From the NCBI RefSeq assembly GCF_014197135.1, contig NZ_JACIFA010000015.1:18916-82915 (forward strand): a DNA stretch of 64,000 nucleotides, read 5' to 3'. This document shows positions 44,106 through 51,868 of this stretch, piece after piece. A program made the translations under genes and the position numbers. Source of the DNA: Sphingomonas zeae (GTDB lineage Bacteria > Pseudomonadota > Alphaproteobacteria > Sphingomonadales > Sphingomonadaceae). Position 1 is the first letter of the stretch. Every line of letters begins with the position of its first letter. The notes under the pieces were generated by a model that saw only the letters and a program-made list of their open reading frames with translations, was not told the DNA's origin and ran no database searches.

Positions 44106-44474
44106 GATGTCAGCCTCCTGCCGTATGTTGCGATCCGGCATATTAACCGGACAGTAACCATTGATTTTTCCGTCCAGTTCCGTCGTTGAGACGGCGACAT
44201 CAGGATGAGTCGTGCCAACTTCGCGACGTTGCGCTGCCGTTATGCGACGATCAAACTGAGGTCCCTGTTGTGATCGCTGTATGTTCCGCACCTGTTCCTG
44301 TGTCAAGCGGGGTTCGGAACAAAAGTGAACGGCCTGTTGCGCTTGCCATGGGATTTTTCTTGAGCTAAGGGCGCGCGCCTCAACACCGCATGGGAAGCAT
44401 CATATTTCGGTGCGCATGGGCTTCGCCCGCCGCGTCATCCGCTTCCCAGAGGACTAACCGGAAGGAATTATCTT
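44106..44474 (+). other. Intergenic region upstream of rpsB
   Basis: The 369-bp gap between the small membrane-protein gene and rpsB holds the candidate rpsB promoter at 44343-44370 and about 100 bases of leader. S2 autoregulates through such leaders in other bacteria, but no convincing S2-type pseudoknot was identified by eye. No gene is apparent. Confidence 0.5.
44343..44370 (+). promoter_or_regulatory. Candidate rpsB promoter
   Basis: TTGCCA (44343-44348), a 16-nt spacer, and CTAAGG (44365-44370), followed by GCGCGC. The same layout precedes pyrH and rpmE. Confidence 0.5.
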
Positions 44475-45284
44475 ATGGCGGCACCTGTCGTCACCATGCA
44501 GCAGCTGGTCGAAACCGGCGCGCACTTCGGCCATCAGACCCATCGCTGGAACCCGAAGATGAAGCCCTACATCTTTGGCGACCGCAACGGCGTCCACATT
44601 CTCGACCTGTCGCAGACCGTGCCGCTCTTCGCGCGCGCTCTCGAGTTTATCAGCTCGACCGTCGCTGGCGGTGGCAAGGTCCTGTTCGTCGGCACCAAGC
44701 GCCAGGCGCAGGAGCCGGTCGCCGAGGCCGCTCGCCGCGCGGGCCAGCACTTCGTCAACCACCGCTGGCTGGGCGGCATGCTCACCAACTGGAAGACGAT
44801 CTCGAACTCGATCAAGCGCCTCAAGACGCTCGAAGAGCAGCTTTCGGGCGACACGCACGGCCTGACCAAGAAGGAAGTGCTGAACCTGACCCGCGAGCGT
44901 GACAAGCTCGAGCTGTCGCTGGGCGGCATCCGTGACATGGGCGGCATTCCGGACGTGATGTTCGTGATCGACGCCAACAAGGAAGAGCTGGCGATCAAGG
45001 AAGCCAACACGCTGGGCATCCCCGTCGTCGCAATCCTCGATTCGAACGTCTCGCCCGACGGCATCGCCTTCCCGGTTCCCGCGAATGACGACGCCAGCCG
45101 CGCGATCCGTCTGTATTGCGAAGCCGTTGCCATTGCCGCGACCCGTGGCAACAACGAGCAGCAGCGCCGTGGTGGTGCGGACTTCGGCGCGATGGCCGAG
45201 CCGCCCGTCGAGGAAGCGCTGACCGTTGCTCCGGCTGACACGGCCGAGCAGGCGGTCGAGGCCGAGCGCCAGATCGACGCGTAA
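44475..45284 (+). CDS. rpsB: 30S ribosomal protein S2
   Basis: A 269-residue S2 protein, slightly longer than E. coli S2 because of an acidic C-terminal tail (EEALTVAPADTAEQAVEAER). Conserved blocks: VTMQQLVETGAHFGHQTHRW, NPKMKPYIFGDRNGVHILDL, FVGTKRQAQEPVAEAA, FVNHRWLGGMLTNWKTI and PDVMFVIDANKEELAIKEA. GGAAGGA lies before the ATG. It is followed by tsf after 160 bp, the usual rpsB-tsf order. Confidence 0.98.
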   Translation: MAAPVVTMQQLVETGAHFGHQTHRWNPKMKPYIFGDRNGVHILDLSQTVPLFARALEFISSTVAGGGKVLFVGTKRQAQEPVAEAARRAGQHFVNHRWLGGMLTNWKTISNSIKRLKTLEEQLSGDTHGLTKKEVLNLTRERDKLELSLGGIRDMGGIPDVMFVIDANKEELAIKEANTLGIPVVAILDSNVSPDGIAFPVPANDDASRAIRLYCEAVAIAATRGNNEQQRRGGADFGAMAEPPVEEALTVAPADTAEQAVEAERQIDA

Positions 45285-45296
45285 TCGCGTAAGCAG

Positions 45297-45318
45297 GCCC
45301 CGCGGATGCGGGCGGGGC
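45297..45318 (+). terminator. Hairpin between rpsB and tsf
   Basis: GCCCCGC (45297-45303) pairs with GCGGGGC (45312-45318) just after the rpsB stop. No T-run follows, so it is more likely an attenuator or 3' stabiliser than a full terminator, as known between rpsB and tsf in other bacteria. Confidence 0.35.
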
Positions 45319-45444
45319 GATCATCGGCCGGATGGGCAATCCCGCCGGTCGGTGACATCGGCTTGACATGCAAGCCGTGCTAAGGGCCGCCTCCGATGGG
45401 GCGGCCCTACCCGCATCCCCCTTTTCAGACAGAGGATTGAGACA

Positions 45445-46380
45445 ATGGCCGATATCACCGCAGCGATGGTCAAGGACCTGCGCGAAAAGAGCGGCGCGGG
45501 CATGATGGACTGCAAGAAGGCGCTCAATGAAGCCGCTGGCGACATGGACGCCGCGCTGGATTGGCTGCGCACGAAGGGCCTGGCGGCCGCGCAGAAGAAG
45601 TCGAGCCGCACCGCCGCCGAAGGTCTGGTCGGCGTCGCCACCAGCGGCACCGTGGGTGCTGCCGTCGAAGTGAACTCGGAAACCGACTTCGTCGCCAAGA
45701 ACGATCAGTTCCAGGCGTTCGTGAAGGACGTGACCGCGATCGCGCTGAAGACCGGCGACGATATCGAGGCGCTGAAGAACGAAGCGATGCCGCAGGGCGG
45801 TACCGTCGCCGAAGTGCTGACCAACAATGTCGCGACGATCGGTGAGAACCAGTCGCTGCGTCGCGCCAAGCGCCTCGAAGTGTCGAAGGGCGCGGTCGTG
45901 TCCTATGTCCACAACCAGCAGGCGCCGGGCCTGGGCAAGATCGGCGTGCTGGTCGCGCTGGAGTCGGAAGCCGCCGACGAGACCCTGCAGTCGCTGGGCC
46001 GTCAGCTGGCGATGCACATCGCCGCTGCCTTCCCCAAGGCGCTGAACGAGGAAGATCTGGACGAGGCCGAGATCGAGCGCGAGCGCGCGATCGCGACCGA
46101 AAAGGCCGCCGAATCGGGCAAGCCCGCCGACATCATCGCCAAGATGGTCGAGGGTTCGATCGCCAAGTACCGCAAGGAGCACGCGCTGGTCAGCCAGCTG
46201 TTCGTGATCGACGGCAAGACCAAGATCAGCGACGTCGTGGCGAAGGCCGGCAAGGATGCCGGCGCCGAGATCAAGCTGGTGGACTATGTCCGCTTCCAGC
46301 TGGGCGAGGGCATCGAGAAGGAAGCGTCGGACTTCGCGGCCGAAGTGGCAGCGGCCTCGGGCGTTCCGCAGAAGGCGTAA
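45445..46380 (+). CDS. tsf: Elongation factor Ts
   Basis: Nucleotide exchange factor for EF-Tu. The 311 residues are full length. The N-terminal UBA-like domain ITAAMVKDLREKSGAGMMDCKKAL is the family signature. The TDFV motif that displaces EF-Tu magnesium is present in VNSETDFVAKNDQF. The second domain ends SDFAAEVAAASGVPQKA. GGATTGAG precedes the ATG. A TTGACA box at 45363 and a CTAAGG at 45380 lie upstream but only 11 bases apart, so an independent promoter is uncertain. Confidence 0.98.
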   Translation: MADITAAMVKDLREKSGAGMMDCKKALNEAAGDMDAALDWLRTKGLAAAQKKSSRTAAEGLVGVATSGTVGAAVEVNSETDFVAKNDQFQAFVKDVTAIALKTGDDIEALKNEAMPQGGTVAEVLTNNVATIGENQSLRRAKRLEVSKGAVVSYVHNQQAPGLGKIGVLVALESEAADETLQSLGRQLAMHIAAAFPKALNEEDLDEAEIERERAIATEKAAESGKPADIIAKMVEGSIAKYRKEHALVSQLFVIDGKTKISDVVAKAGKDAGAEIKLVDYVRFQLGEGIEKEASDFAAEVAAASGVPQKA

Positions 46381-46389
46381 TGTCTTGCG

Positions 46390-46460
46390 CCGTCCCGTGC
46401 TGGGACGGTGACAGGTTCAAGGGGAGCGGTCGCCGCATGGTGGCCGCTCTCTTTGTGTTT
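46390..46460 (+). terminator. Tandem terminator hairpins after tsf
   Basis: CCGTCCC (46390-46396) pairs with GGGACGG (46402-46408). A second, longer hairpin (GAGCGG...CCGCTC, about 46424-46450) is followed by TCTTTGTGTTTG. Together they form a credible rho-independent terminator separating rpsB-tsf from pyrH. Confidence 0.7.
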
Positions 46461-46597
46461 GCGGCCAGGCCGTTGCTCGCGAGCAAACCGGGGTCCCTTG
46501 GGCTTTGACTTCGCCCGGCCTGAACCGAGGTGGGATTGAACGGGAGAGGTCGCTTGCTTGCGTCCCACGAAAATCCCCGCAACCCGCCGCTCCATGG

Positions 46598-46625
46598 TTG
46601 CCCGCTGGCCGGTCGCCGCCTAAGG
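46598..46625 (+). promoter_or_regulatory. Candidate pyrH operon promoter
   Basis: TTGCCC (46598-46603), 16 nt, CTAAGG (46620-46625), 35 bases before the pyrH ATG. It has the same spacing and -10 as the rpsB promoter and probably drives the long pyrH-to-fabZ run. Confidence 0.5.
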
Positions 46626-46660
46626 TCCGCGCCACTTTCATCACCAAGATCCGAGAAACG

Positions 46661-47386
46661 ATGACCACCCCGCGCTTCAAACGTATTCTTCTGAAATTGT
46701 CGGGTGAGGTCCTGATGGGCGAGGGGGGATTGGCCATCTCGCCCGAGATCACCGCACGCGTGGCGCAGGAGATCGCCGATGTCCGGGCCAAGGGCTATGA
46801 GCTGTGCGTGGTCGTCGGCGGCGGCAACATCTTCCGTGGCCTGTCGGCGGCGGCCAAGGGGATCGAGCGGGCGACGGCCGATTATATGGGCATGTTGGCG
46901 ACCGTCATGAACGCGCTGGCGGTTCAGAACGCGCTGGAGCAGATCGGTGTCGATACCCGCGTCCAGTCGGCCATCCCGATGTCGAGCGTCTGCGAGCCCT
47001 TCATCCGCCGCCGCGCCGAACGCCATCTGGAAAAGGGCCGCGTGGTGATCTTTGCCGCCGGAGTCGGTTCGCCCTTCTTCACCACCGACAGCGGTGCCGC
47101 GCTGCGGGCCGCCGAGATGAAGTGCGACGCGCTGTTCAAGGGCACCAGCGTCGACGGCGTCTATGATGCCGATCCCAAGAAGGTGCCGACCGCGACCCGG
47201 TATGAAACGGTCAGCTACTCCAAGGTTCTGTCCGACGACCTGAAGGTCATGGACGCCTCGGCCATCGCGCTGTGCCGCGACAATAATATCCCGATCGTCG
47301 TCTTCAACATCCGCGAACATGGCAATTTCGGTGCCGTGCTGTCCGGTGAGGGCGTGTCGACGATCGTCCAGAACACAGGAGCTTAA
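46661..47386 (+). CDS. pyrH: UMP kinase
   Basis: Phosphorylates UMP to UDP for nucleotide and cell-wall precursor synthesis. The 241 residues of the amino-acid-kinase fold include RILLKLSGEVLMGEGG, the glycine-rich VVVGGGNIFRGL, ADYMGMLATVMNALAVQ, GVGSPFFTTDSGAALRA and GTSVDGVYDADPKK. The ATG at 46661 is taken because the sequence aligns there with known PyrH starts, although its ribosome site is weak (GAGAAA). A longer in-frame extension overlaps the promoter. frr starts three bases after its stop. Confidence 0.97.
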   Translation: MTTPRFKRILLKLSGEVLMGEGGLAISPEITARVAQEIADVRAKGYELCVVVGGGNIFRGLSAAAKGIERATADYMGMLATVMNALAVQNALEQIGVDTRVQSAIPMSSVCEPFIRRRAERHLEKGRVVIFAAGVGSPFFTTDSGAALRAAEMKCDALFKGTSVDGVYDADPKKVPTATRYETVSYSKVLSDDLKVMDASAIALCRDNNIPIVVFNIREHGNFGAVLSGEGVSTIVQNTGA

Positions 47387-47389
47387 ATC

Positions 47390-47947
47390 ATGGCCGCTTA
47401 TGACAAGTCCGATCTCGAGCGCCGTATGCAGGGCGCGGTCGAATCGCTGAAGCACGACCTGAACGGTCTGCGAACCGGCCGCGCCTCGACCGCGCTGCTC
47501 GATCCGGTGACCGTCGAGGTCTATGGCAGCCACATGCCGCTCAACCAGGTGGCGACCGTCTCGGCACCCGAGCCGCGCATGCTGTCGGTGCAGGTGTGGG
47601 ACCGCTCGAACGTGTCTTCGGTCGAAAAGGCGATCCGCTCGGCTGGTCTGGGCCTGAACCCGATCAATGACGGCCAGACGCTGCGGCTGCCGATCCCCGA
47701 CCTGACCGAGGAGCGCCGCAAGGAGCTCGCCAAGCTGGCGAACAAATATGCCGAGAGCGCGCGCATCGCGGTGCGCAACGTGCGCCGGGACGGCATGGAC
47801 AGCCTGAAGACCGACGAAAAGAAGGGTCTGTTCGGCGAGGATGAGCGCAAGCGCCACGAAACCGAGGTGCAGAAGCTGACCGACGCCACCATCGCCGAGC
47901 TGGATGCGGCGGCGGCGGCCAAAGAAAAGGAAATCCTGGGCAAGTGA
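47390..47947 (+). CDS. frr: Ribosome recycling factor
   Basis: Releases ribosomes from mRNA after termination together with EF-G. The 185 residues are the standard length. Signature blocks are LNGLRTGRASTALLDPVTVEVYGS, RSNVSSVEKAIRSAGLGLNP, PIPDLTEERRKELAKLANKY, and VRNVRRDGMDSLK. AGGAGC precedes the ATG. Its stop overlaps the uppS GTG by three bases, starting a chain of coupled genes. Confidence 0.98.
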   Translation: MAAYDKSDLERRMQGAVESLKHDLNGLRTGRASTALLDPVTVEVYGSHMPLNQVATVSAPEPRMLSVQVWDRSNVSSVEKAIRSAGLGLNPINDGQTLRLPIPDLTEERRKELAKLANKYAESARIAVRNVRRDGMDSLKTDEKKGLFGEDERKRHETEVQKLTDATIAELDAAAAAKEKEILGK

Positions 47948-48705
47948 GTCCTCCGGCCGCCTCGGCCCAGACGGCTCTGGGGTCGCTGGTGGCCGTGCCC
48001 GATACGGGTGCGGTGCCGCGTCACGTCGCGATCATCATGGACGGCAATGGCCGCTGGGCCAAACGCCGCCTGTTGCCCCGCTTTGCCGGTCACAAGGCCG
48101 GGGTCGATGCCGTGCGTCGCATAGCGCGCGCGGCGCGGGCGATGGGGATCGAGGCGCTGACGCTCTATGCCTTCTCTTCGGAGAATTGGCGGCGGCCCGA
48201 GACCGAGATCAGCGACCTGATGGGGCTGCTGCGCATCTTCCTGCGCAAAGATCTGGCCGAGCTGGTGTCGGACAATGTCCGGTTGCGCGTGATCGGTGAC
48301 TATCGCCGCTTCCCCGCTGATCTGGTCGCAATGATCGACGATGCGGTCGAACGAACCTCGTCCAATACCGGCCCGATCCTCGCCATCGCGCTGAATTACG
48401 GCGCGCAGGCCGAACTGGTCGAGGCGGCCCGGCGGCTGGCCAGCAAAGTCGCGGCCGGGGACATGGAGGCTCAGGCGATCACTCCGGAGGCGATCGAGGG
48501 CGAGTTGCAGACCAATGGCCTGCCGCCGCTCGACCTGGTCATTCGCACGTCGGGTGAGCAGCGCCTGTCCAACTTCCTGCTGTGGCAGGCGGCCTATGCG
48601 GAGTTGCTGTTCGTCGACACGCTCTGGCCCGATTTCGACGAGGCGGCGCTGGCGGATGCCGTGACCGAGTTCGGTCGACGACACCGGCGTTTCGGCGGCC
48701 TGTGA
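47944..48705 (+). CDS. uppS: Undecaprenyl diphosphate synthase (isoprenyl transferase)
   Basis: Cis-prenyltransferase producing the C55 lipid carrier for peptidoglycan and polysaccharide synthesis. The 253 residues include the catalytic IIMDGNGRWAKRR (Asp33), LTLYAFSSENWRRP, and the C-terminal DLVIRTSGEQRLSNFLLWQ. It begins with GTG, overlapping the frr stop (GTGA). About 20 non-conserved residues precede the core, and no internal ATG fits better. cdsA follows with another GTGA overlap. Confidence 0.96.
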   Translation: MSPPAASAQTALGSLVAVPDTGAVPRHVAIIMDGNGRWAKRRLLPRFAGHKAGVDAVRRIARAARAMGIEALTLYAFSSENWRRPETEISDLMGLLRIFLRKDLAELVSDNVRLRVIGDYRRFPADLVAMIDDAVERTSSNTGPILAIALNYGAQAELVEAARRLASKVAAGDMEAQAITPEAIEGELQTNGLPPLDLVIRTSGEQRLSNFLLWQAAYAELLFVDTLWPDFDEAALADAVTEFGRRHRRFGGL

Positions 48706-49526
48706 CCGATCCTCAATTCCCTGAGACCGGGACGCCCGACACCCCCCCGGCCAAAAGCATGTCCAACCTGACCAAGCGGGTGCTGGCCAGCATTGTGATG
48801 ATCGCGGTGGCGAGCGTCTGCCTGGCGCTGGGCGGTCTGGCCTTCTGGCTCCTGGCAGTCGTCGTCGCCCTGTTCATGATGGCCGAATGGTCCGATCTGT
48901 TGAAGGTCGATGCCAGGCAGAAGCGGCTGGCGCAGTTCGCGCTTTCCGTGCCGCTGGCGATCATGGCGCCGGGACTGGCTGCCGGGCCGGGCTTTTTCGC
49001 GCTGGGGCTGATCGCGGCGACCTTCTTCTTCCTGACCATCGTGTCGCGCCGCCCGGAATATGGGGCGGGGGCGTTCTATGTGGGCTTGCCCGTCTTCTCG
49101 CTGCTGGCGATCCGGCTGCACGACGACGGGTTGGTGCTGTCGCTCTGGTCGATGGCGATCGTCTGGGCGTGCGACAGCGGCGCGTTCTTCGTGGGGCGGC
49201 AGTTTGGCGGGCCGAAGCTGGCCCCGAGCATCAGCCCGGCCAAGACCTGGTCCGGCCTGATCGGCGGCATCACGGCGGCGACCCTGCTGGCGGTGCTGAT
49301 GCGCTGGGCGCACGACCTGCCGCTGCATCTCGTCATCGCGACGCCGGTGCTGGCGGTGCTGGCCCAGATGGGCGACCTGTTCGAGAGCGCGCTGAAACGG
49401 CGCGCGGGGGTCAAGGATAGCGGGAATGTCCTGCCGGGCCATGGCGGCGTGATGGACCGGCTGGACGGCATCGTCCCAGTCGCGCCGGTCGCGGCGCTGC
49501 TGATCTTCCTGCCGGACCTGTTCTGA
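48702..49526 (+). CDS. cdsA: Phosphatidate cytidylyltransferase (CDP-diglyceride synthase)
   Basis: Makes CDP-diacylglycerol, the precursor used by PssA, from phosphatidate and CTP. It has 274 residues and about seven membrane helices. The family signature is intact near the C terminus: SALKRRAGVKDSGNVLPGHG followed by GVMDRLD. The GTG at 48702 overlapping the uppS stop is preferred; the alternative ATG at 48759 would remove 19 poorly conserved residues. It overlaps dxr by one base. Confidence 0.94.
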   Translation: MTDPQFPETGTPDTPPAKSMSNLTKRVLASIVMIAVASVCLALGGLAFWLLAVVVALFMMAEWSDLLKVDARQKRLAQFALSVPLAIMAPGLAAGPGFFALGLIAATFFFLTIVSRRPEYGAGAFYVGLPVFSLLAIRLHDDGLVLSLWSMAIVWACDSGAFFVGRQFGGPKLAPSISPAKTWSGLIGGITAATLLAVLMRWAHDLPLHLVIATPVLAVLAQMGDLFESALKRRAGVKDSGNVLPGHGGVMDRLDGIVPVAPVAALLIFLPDLF

Positions 49527-50683
49527 TGCGCAGCGTCACCATTTTGGGTGCGACCGGATCGGTCGGCACCTCGACGCTGGACCTGATCGAGCGCGAGCCC
49601 GATCGCTACCGCGTCCGCGCGCTGACCGCCAATTGCGACGTCGCCAAGCTGGCGGCGGCGGCCAAGCGGACCAATGCCGAACTCGCCGTGGTCGCCGACG
49701 AAAACTGTCTGCCCGATCTGCGCGCCGCGCTGGCGGGCACCGAAACCCGTGTCGCAGGCGGCCGTGCGGCGGTGATCGAGGCGGCCGCGCTCCATGCCGA
49801 CTGGACCATGGGCGCGATCGTCGGTTGTGCGGGTCTGGAGCCTGCCATGGCCGCGATCGCCAATGGCGGCACGGTGGTCCTGGCCAATAAGGAGCCGCTG
49901 GTGTCGGCGGGCGAGGTGGTGCTGGCGGCCGCGGCGAAGGCGGGGGCGACGCTGCTGCCCGCCGATAGCGAGCACAACGCCATCTACCAATGCTTCGATT
50001 TCGAGCGGCCCGAGCGGGTGCGCCGGATCGTGTTGACCGCCAGCGGCGGACCCTTTCGGGAGGCGACGACCGAGGAGATGCGCCACGTCACGCCCGAGCA
50101 GGCGGTCGCGCATCCCAATTGGTCGATGGGCGCCAAGATCTCGGTCGATTCGGCGACGATGATGAACAAGGGGCTGGAACTGATCGAGGCGGCGCGGCTG
50201 TTCCCAGTGCCGTCCGATCGGATCGAGATCGTGCTGCACCCGCAATCGGTCATCCATTCGGCGGTCGATTATGTCGACGGCTCGATGCTGGCGCAGCTGG
50301 GGCCGTCGGACATGCGCGTGCCGATCGCCCACTGCCTGGCCTGGCCCGACCGGATGCCGACGCCGATGGCACCGCTCGACCTCGTCGCGCTGGGGCGGAT
50401 GGACTTTGCCGCGCCCGATCCGGTGCGCTTCCCCGCGCTGCGGCTGGCGCGCGCGGCGCTGGAGGCGGGTGGGGCGGCTCCGGCCATCCTGAACGCCGCC
50501 AATGAGATTGCGGTCGCGGCTTTTCTGGCGCGGCGCATCGGCTTCCTCGAAATTGCCGCAATCGTCGAGGATGTTCTTCATCGCTACGACCCGGCCCCAC
50601 CGGAATCGCTCGACGCGGTGATCGCGATCGATACGGAAACCAGGGCTATCACGGCCGAGCGCGTTGAGGATTGCGTCGTTTGA
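49526..50683 (+). CDS. dxr: 1-deoxy-D-xylulose-5-phosphate reductoisomerase
   Basis: Second step of the non-mevalonate isoprenoid pathway: NADPH-dependent conversion of DXP to MEP. The 385 residues contain the Rossmann motif VTILGATGSVGTSTLDLI, NKEPLVSAGEVV, LLPADSEHNAIYQ (metal-binding and substrate residues), LTASGGPFR and WSMGAKISVDSATMMNKGLE. It supplies isoprenoids for UppS in the same operon. The ATG overlaps the cdsA stop by one base (TGATG). Confidence 0.97.
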   Translation: MRSVTILGATGSVGTSTLDLIEREPDRYRVRALTANCDVAKLAAAAKRTNAELAVVADENCLPDLRAALAGTETRVAGGRAAVIEAAALHADWTMGAIVGCAGLEPAMAAIANGGTVVLANKEPLVSAGEVVLAAAAKAGATLLPADSEHNAIYQCFDFERPERVRRIVLTASGGPFREATTEEMRHVTPEQAVAHPNWSMGAKISVDSATMMNKGLELIEAARLFPVPSDRIEIVLHPQSVIHSAVDYVDGSMLAQLGPSDMRVPIAHCLAWPDRMPTPMAPLDLVALGRMDFAAPDPVRFPALRLARAALEAGGAAPAILNAANEIAVAAFLARRIGFLEIAAIVEDVLHRYDPAPPESLDAVIAIDTETRAITAERVEDCVV

Positions 50684-51816
50684 TTGAAACCCCCGGCCTG
50701 TTGTTGACCATCCTGGCCTTTGTCCTGGCCCTAGGCCCCCTCGTGTTCGTGCACGAAATGGGCCATTATCTCGCCGGACGGTTGTTCGGCGTGAAGGCCG
50801 AGACCTTCTCGATCGGTTTCGGTCGCGAAATTGCGGGCTTCACCGACCGGCGCGATACCCGTTGGAAGATCGGTTGGCTGCCGCTGGGCGGTTACGTCAA
50901 GTTTGCAGGCGACATGAACCCGGCCAGCCAGCCCGACGCCGCCTGGCTGTCGCTGCCCCCCGAGGAGCGCGCCCGGACCTTTCAGGCAAAGCCGGTGTGG
51001 CAGCGGGCGATCATCGTCGCGGCGGGGCCGGCGATCAACTTCGTGGCGGCGATCCTGATCCTGGCGGGCTTCGCCTATGCTTATGGCGAGGCGGTGGTGC
51101 CGCCGGTCGTGGGCCAGATCATGCCGGGCAGCGCGGCGGCGGCGACCAGCCTCCGCCCGGGCGACCGGGTAACGGCGATTGACGACCGTGCCGTCACCGA
51201 CTTTGCCGACATCGCCCGCTATGTGCAAATTCGGGCGGGCGACCGGGTGACGATCACCGCGACGCGTGGCGGCACGCCCTTCACCACGAGCGCGACCATC
51301 GGCACCGAGGAGCAGCGCGACCGCTTCGGCAACAGCTATCGTATCGGCCGCCTGGGCCTGCGCGGCGCGGGCACGGTGGACATCCGGCCGGTCAGCCTGT
51401 TGCGCGCGCCCGTCGTCGCGGTCGAACGGACGGGCGAGATCGTTCGCATGATGGTCGAGACGCTGGGCCAGGTGATTTCCGGGCGCCGCTCGGTGAAGGA
51501 ACTGGGCGGTCCGGTGTCGATCGCCAAGGTATCGGGCGAGCAGATGTCACTGGGCCTCGACGCCTTTGTTTTCTTCGTGGCTCTGGTGTCCATCAATCTG
51601 GGGTTCATCAACCTGTTGCCAGTGCCGATGCTGGATGGCGGTCATCTTTTCTTTTATGCGATCGAAGCGGTGCGACGGCGGCCTTTGGAGCCGGCGGCCC
51701 AGGAATGGGCGTTTCGCGGCGGTTTGATCGCGATCCTGGCCCTGATGCTCTTCGTGACGTTCAACGATCTGGGCAATTTGGGGCTATGGAAAAATATCCG
51801 CGGCTTGATCGGCTGA
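50680..51816 (+). CDS. rseP: RseP-type site-2 zinc protease
   Basis: Inner-membrane intramembrane protease of 378 residues. Active site VHEMGHYLAGRLFG (HExxH at 25-29) lies in TM1. A PDZ domain (about 120-200, MPGSAAAATSLRPGDRVTAIDDR) is followed by the second catalytic motif NLLPVPMLDGGH in a late helix. It likely cleaves anti-sigma factors or leftover signal peptides. The start is the TTG at 50680, nine bases after GAGGA and overlapping the dxr stop. An in-frame TTG at 50671 directly abuts the ribosome site and is less likely. Confidence 0.95.
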   Translation: MIETPGLLLTILAFVLALGPLVFVHEMGHYLAGRLFGVKAETFSIGFGREIAGFTDRRDTRWKIGWLPLGGYVKFAGDMNPASQPDAAWLSLPPEERARTFQAKPVWQRAIIVAAGPAINFVAAILILAGFAYAYGEAVVPPVVGQIMPGSAAAATSLRPGDRVTAIDDRAVTDFADIARYVQIRAGDRVTITATRGGTPFTTSATIGTEEQRDRFGNSYRIGRLGLRGAGTVDIRPVSLLRAPVVAVERTGEIVRMMVETLGQVISGRRSVKELGGPVSIAKVSGEQMSLGLDAFVFFVALVSINLGFINLLPVPMLDGGHLFFYAIEAVRRRPLEPAAQEWAFRGGLIAILALMLFVTFNDLGNLGLWKNIRGLIG

Positions 51817-51868
51817 CGCCGATGAGGCAGGGCGCGAGGACGACAGGGGTCGGTTCGACTTTTCTGGG

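Noticed and set aside
44316..44340. EcfG-type promoter upstream of rpsB (GGAAC near 44317)
   Set aside because: The following GTT lies at N15, not at the spacing needed for the consensus, and rpsB has a better sigma-70 candidate.
45363..45385. tsf promoter from TTGACA and CTAAGG
   Set aside because: The two boxes are good individually but only 11 bases apart, too short for a sigma-70 promoter.
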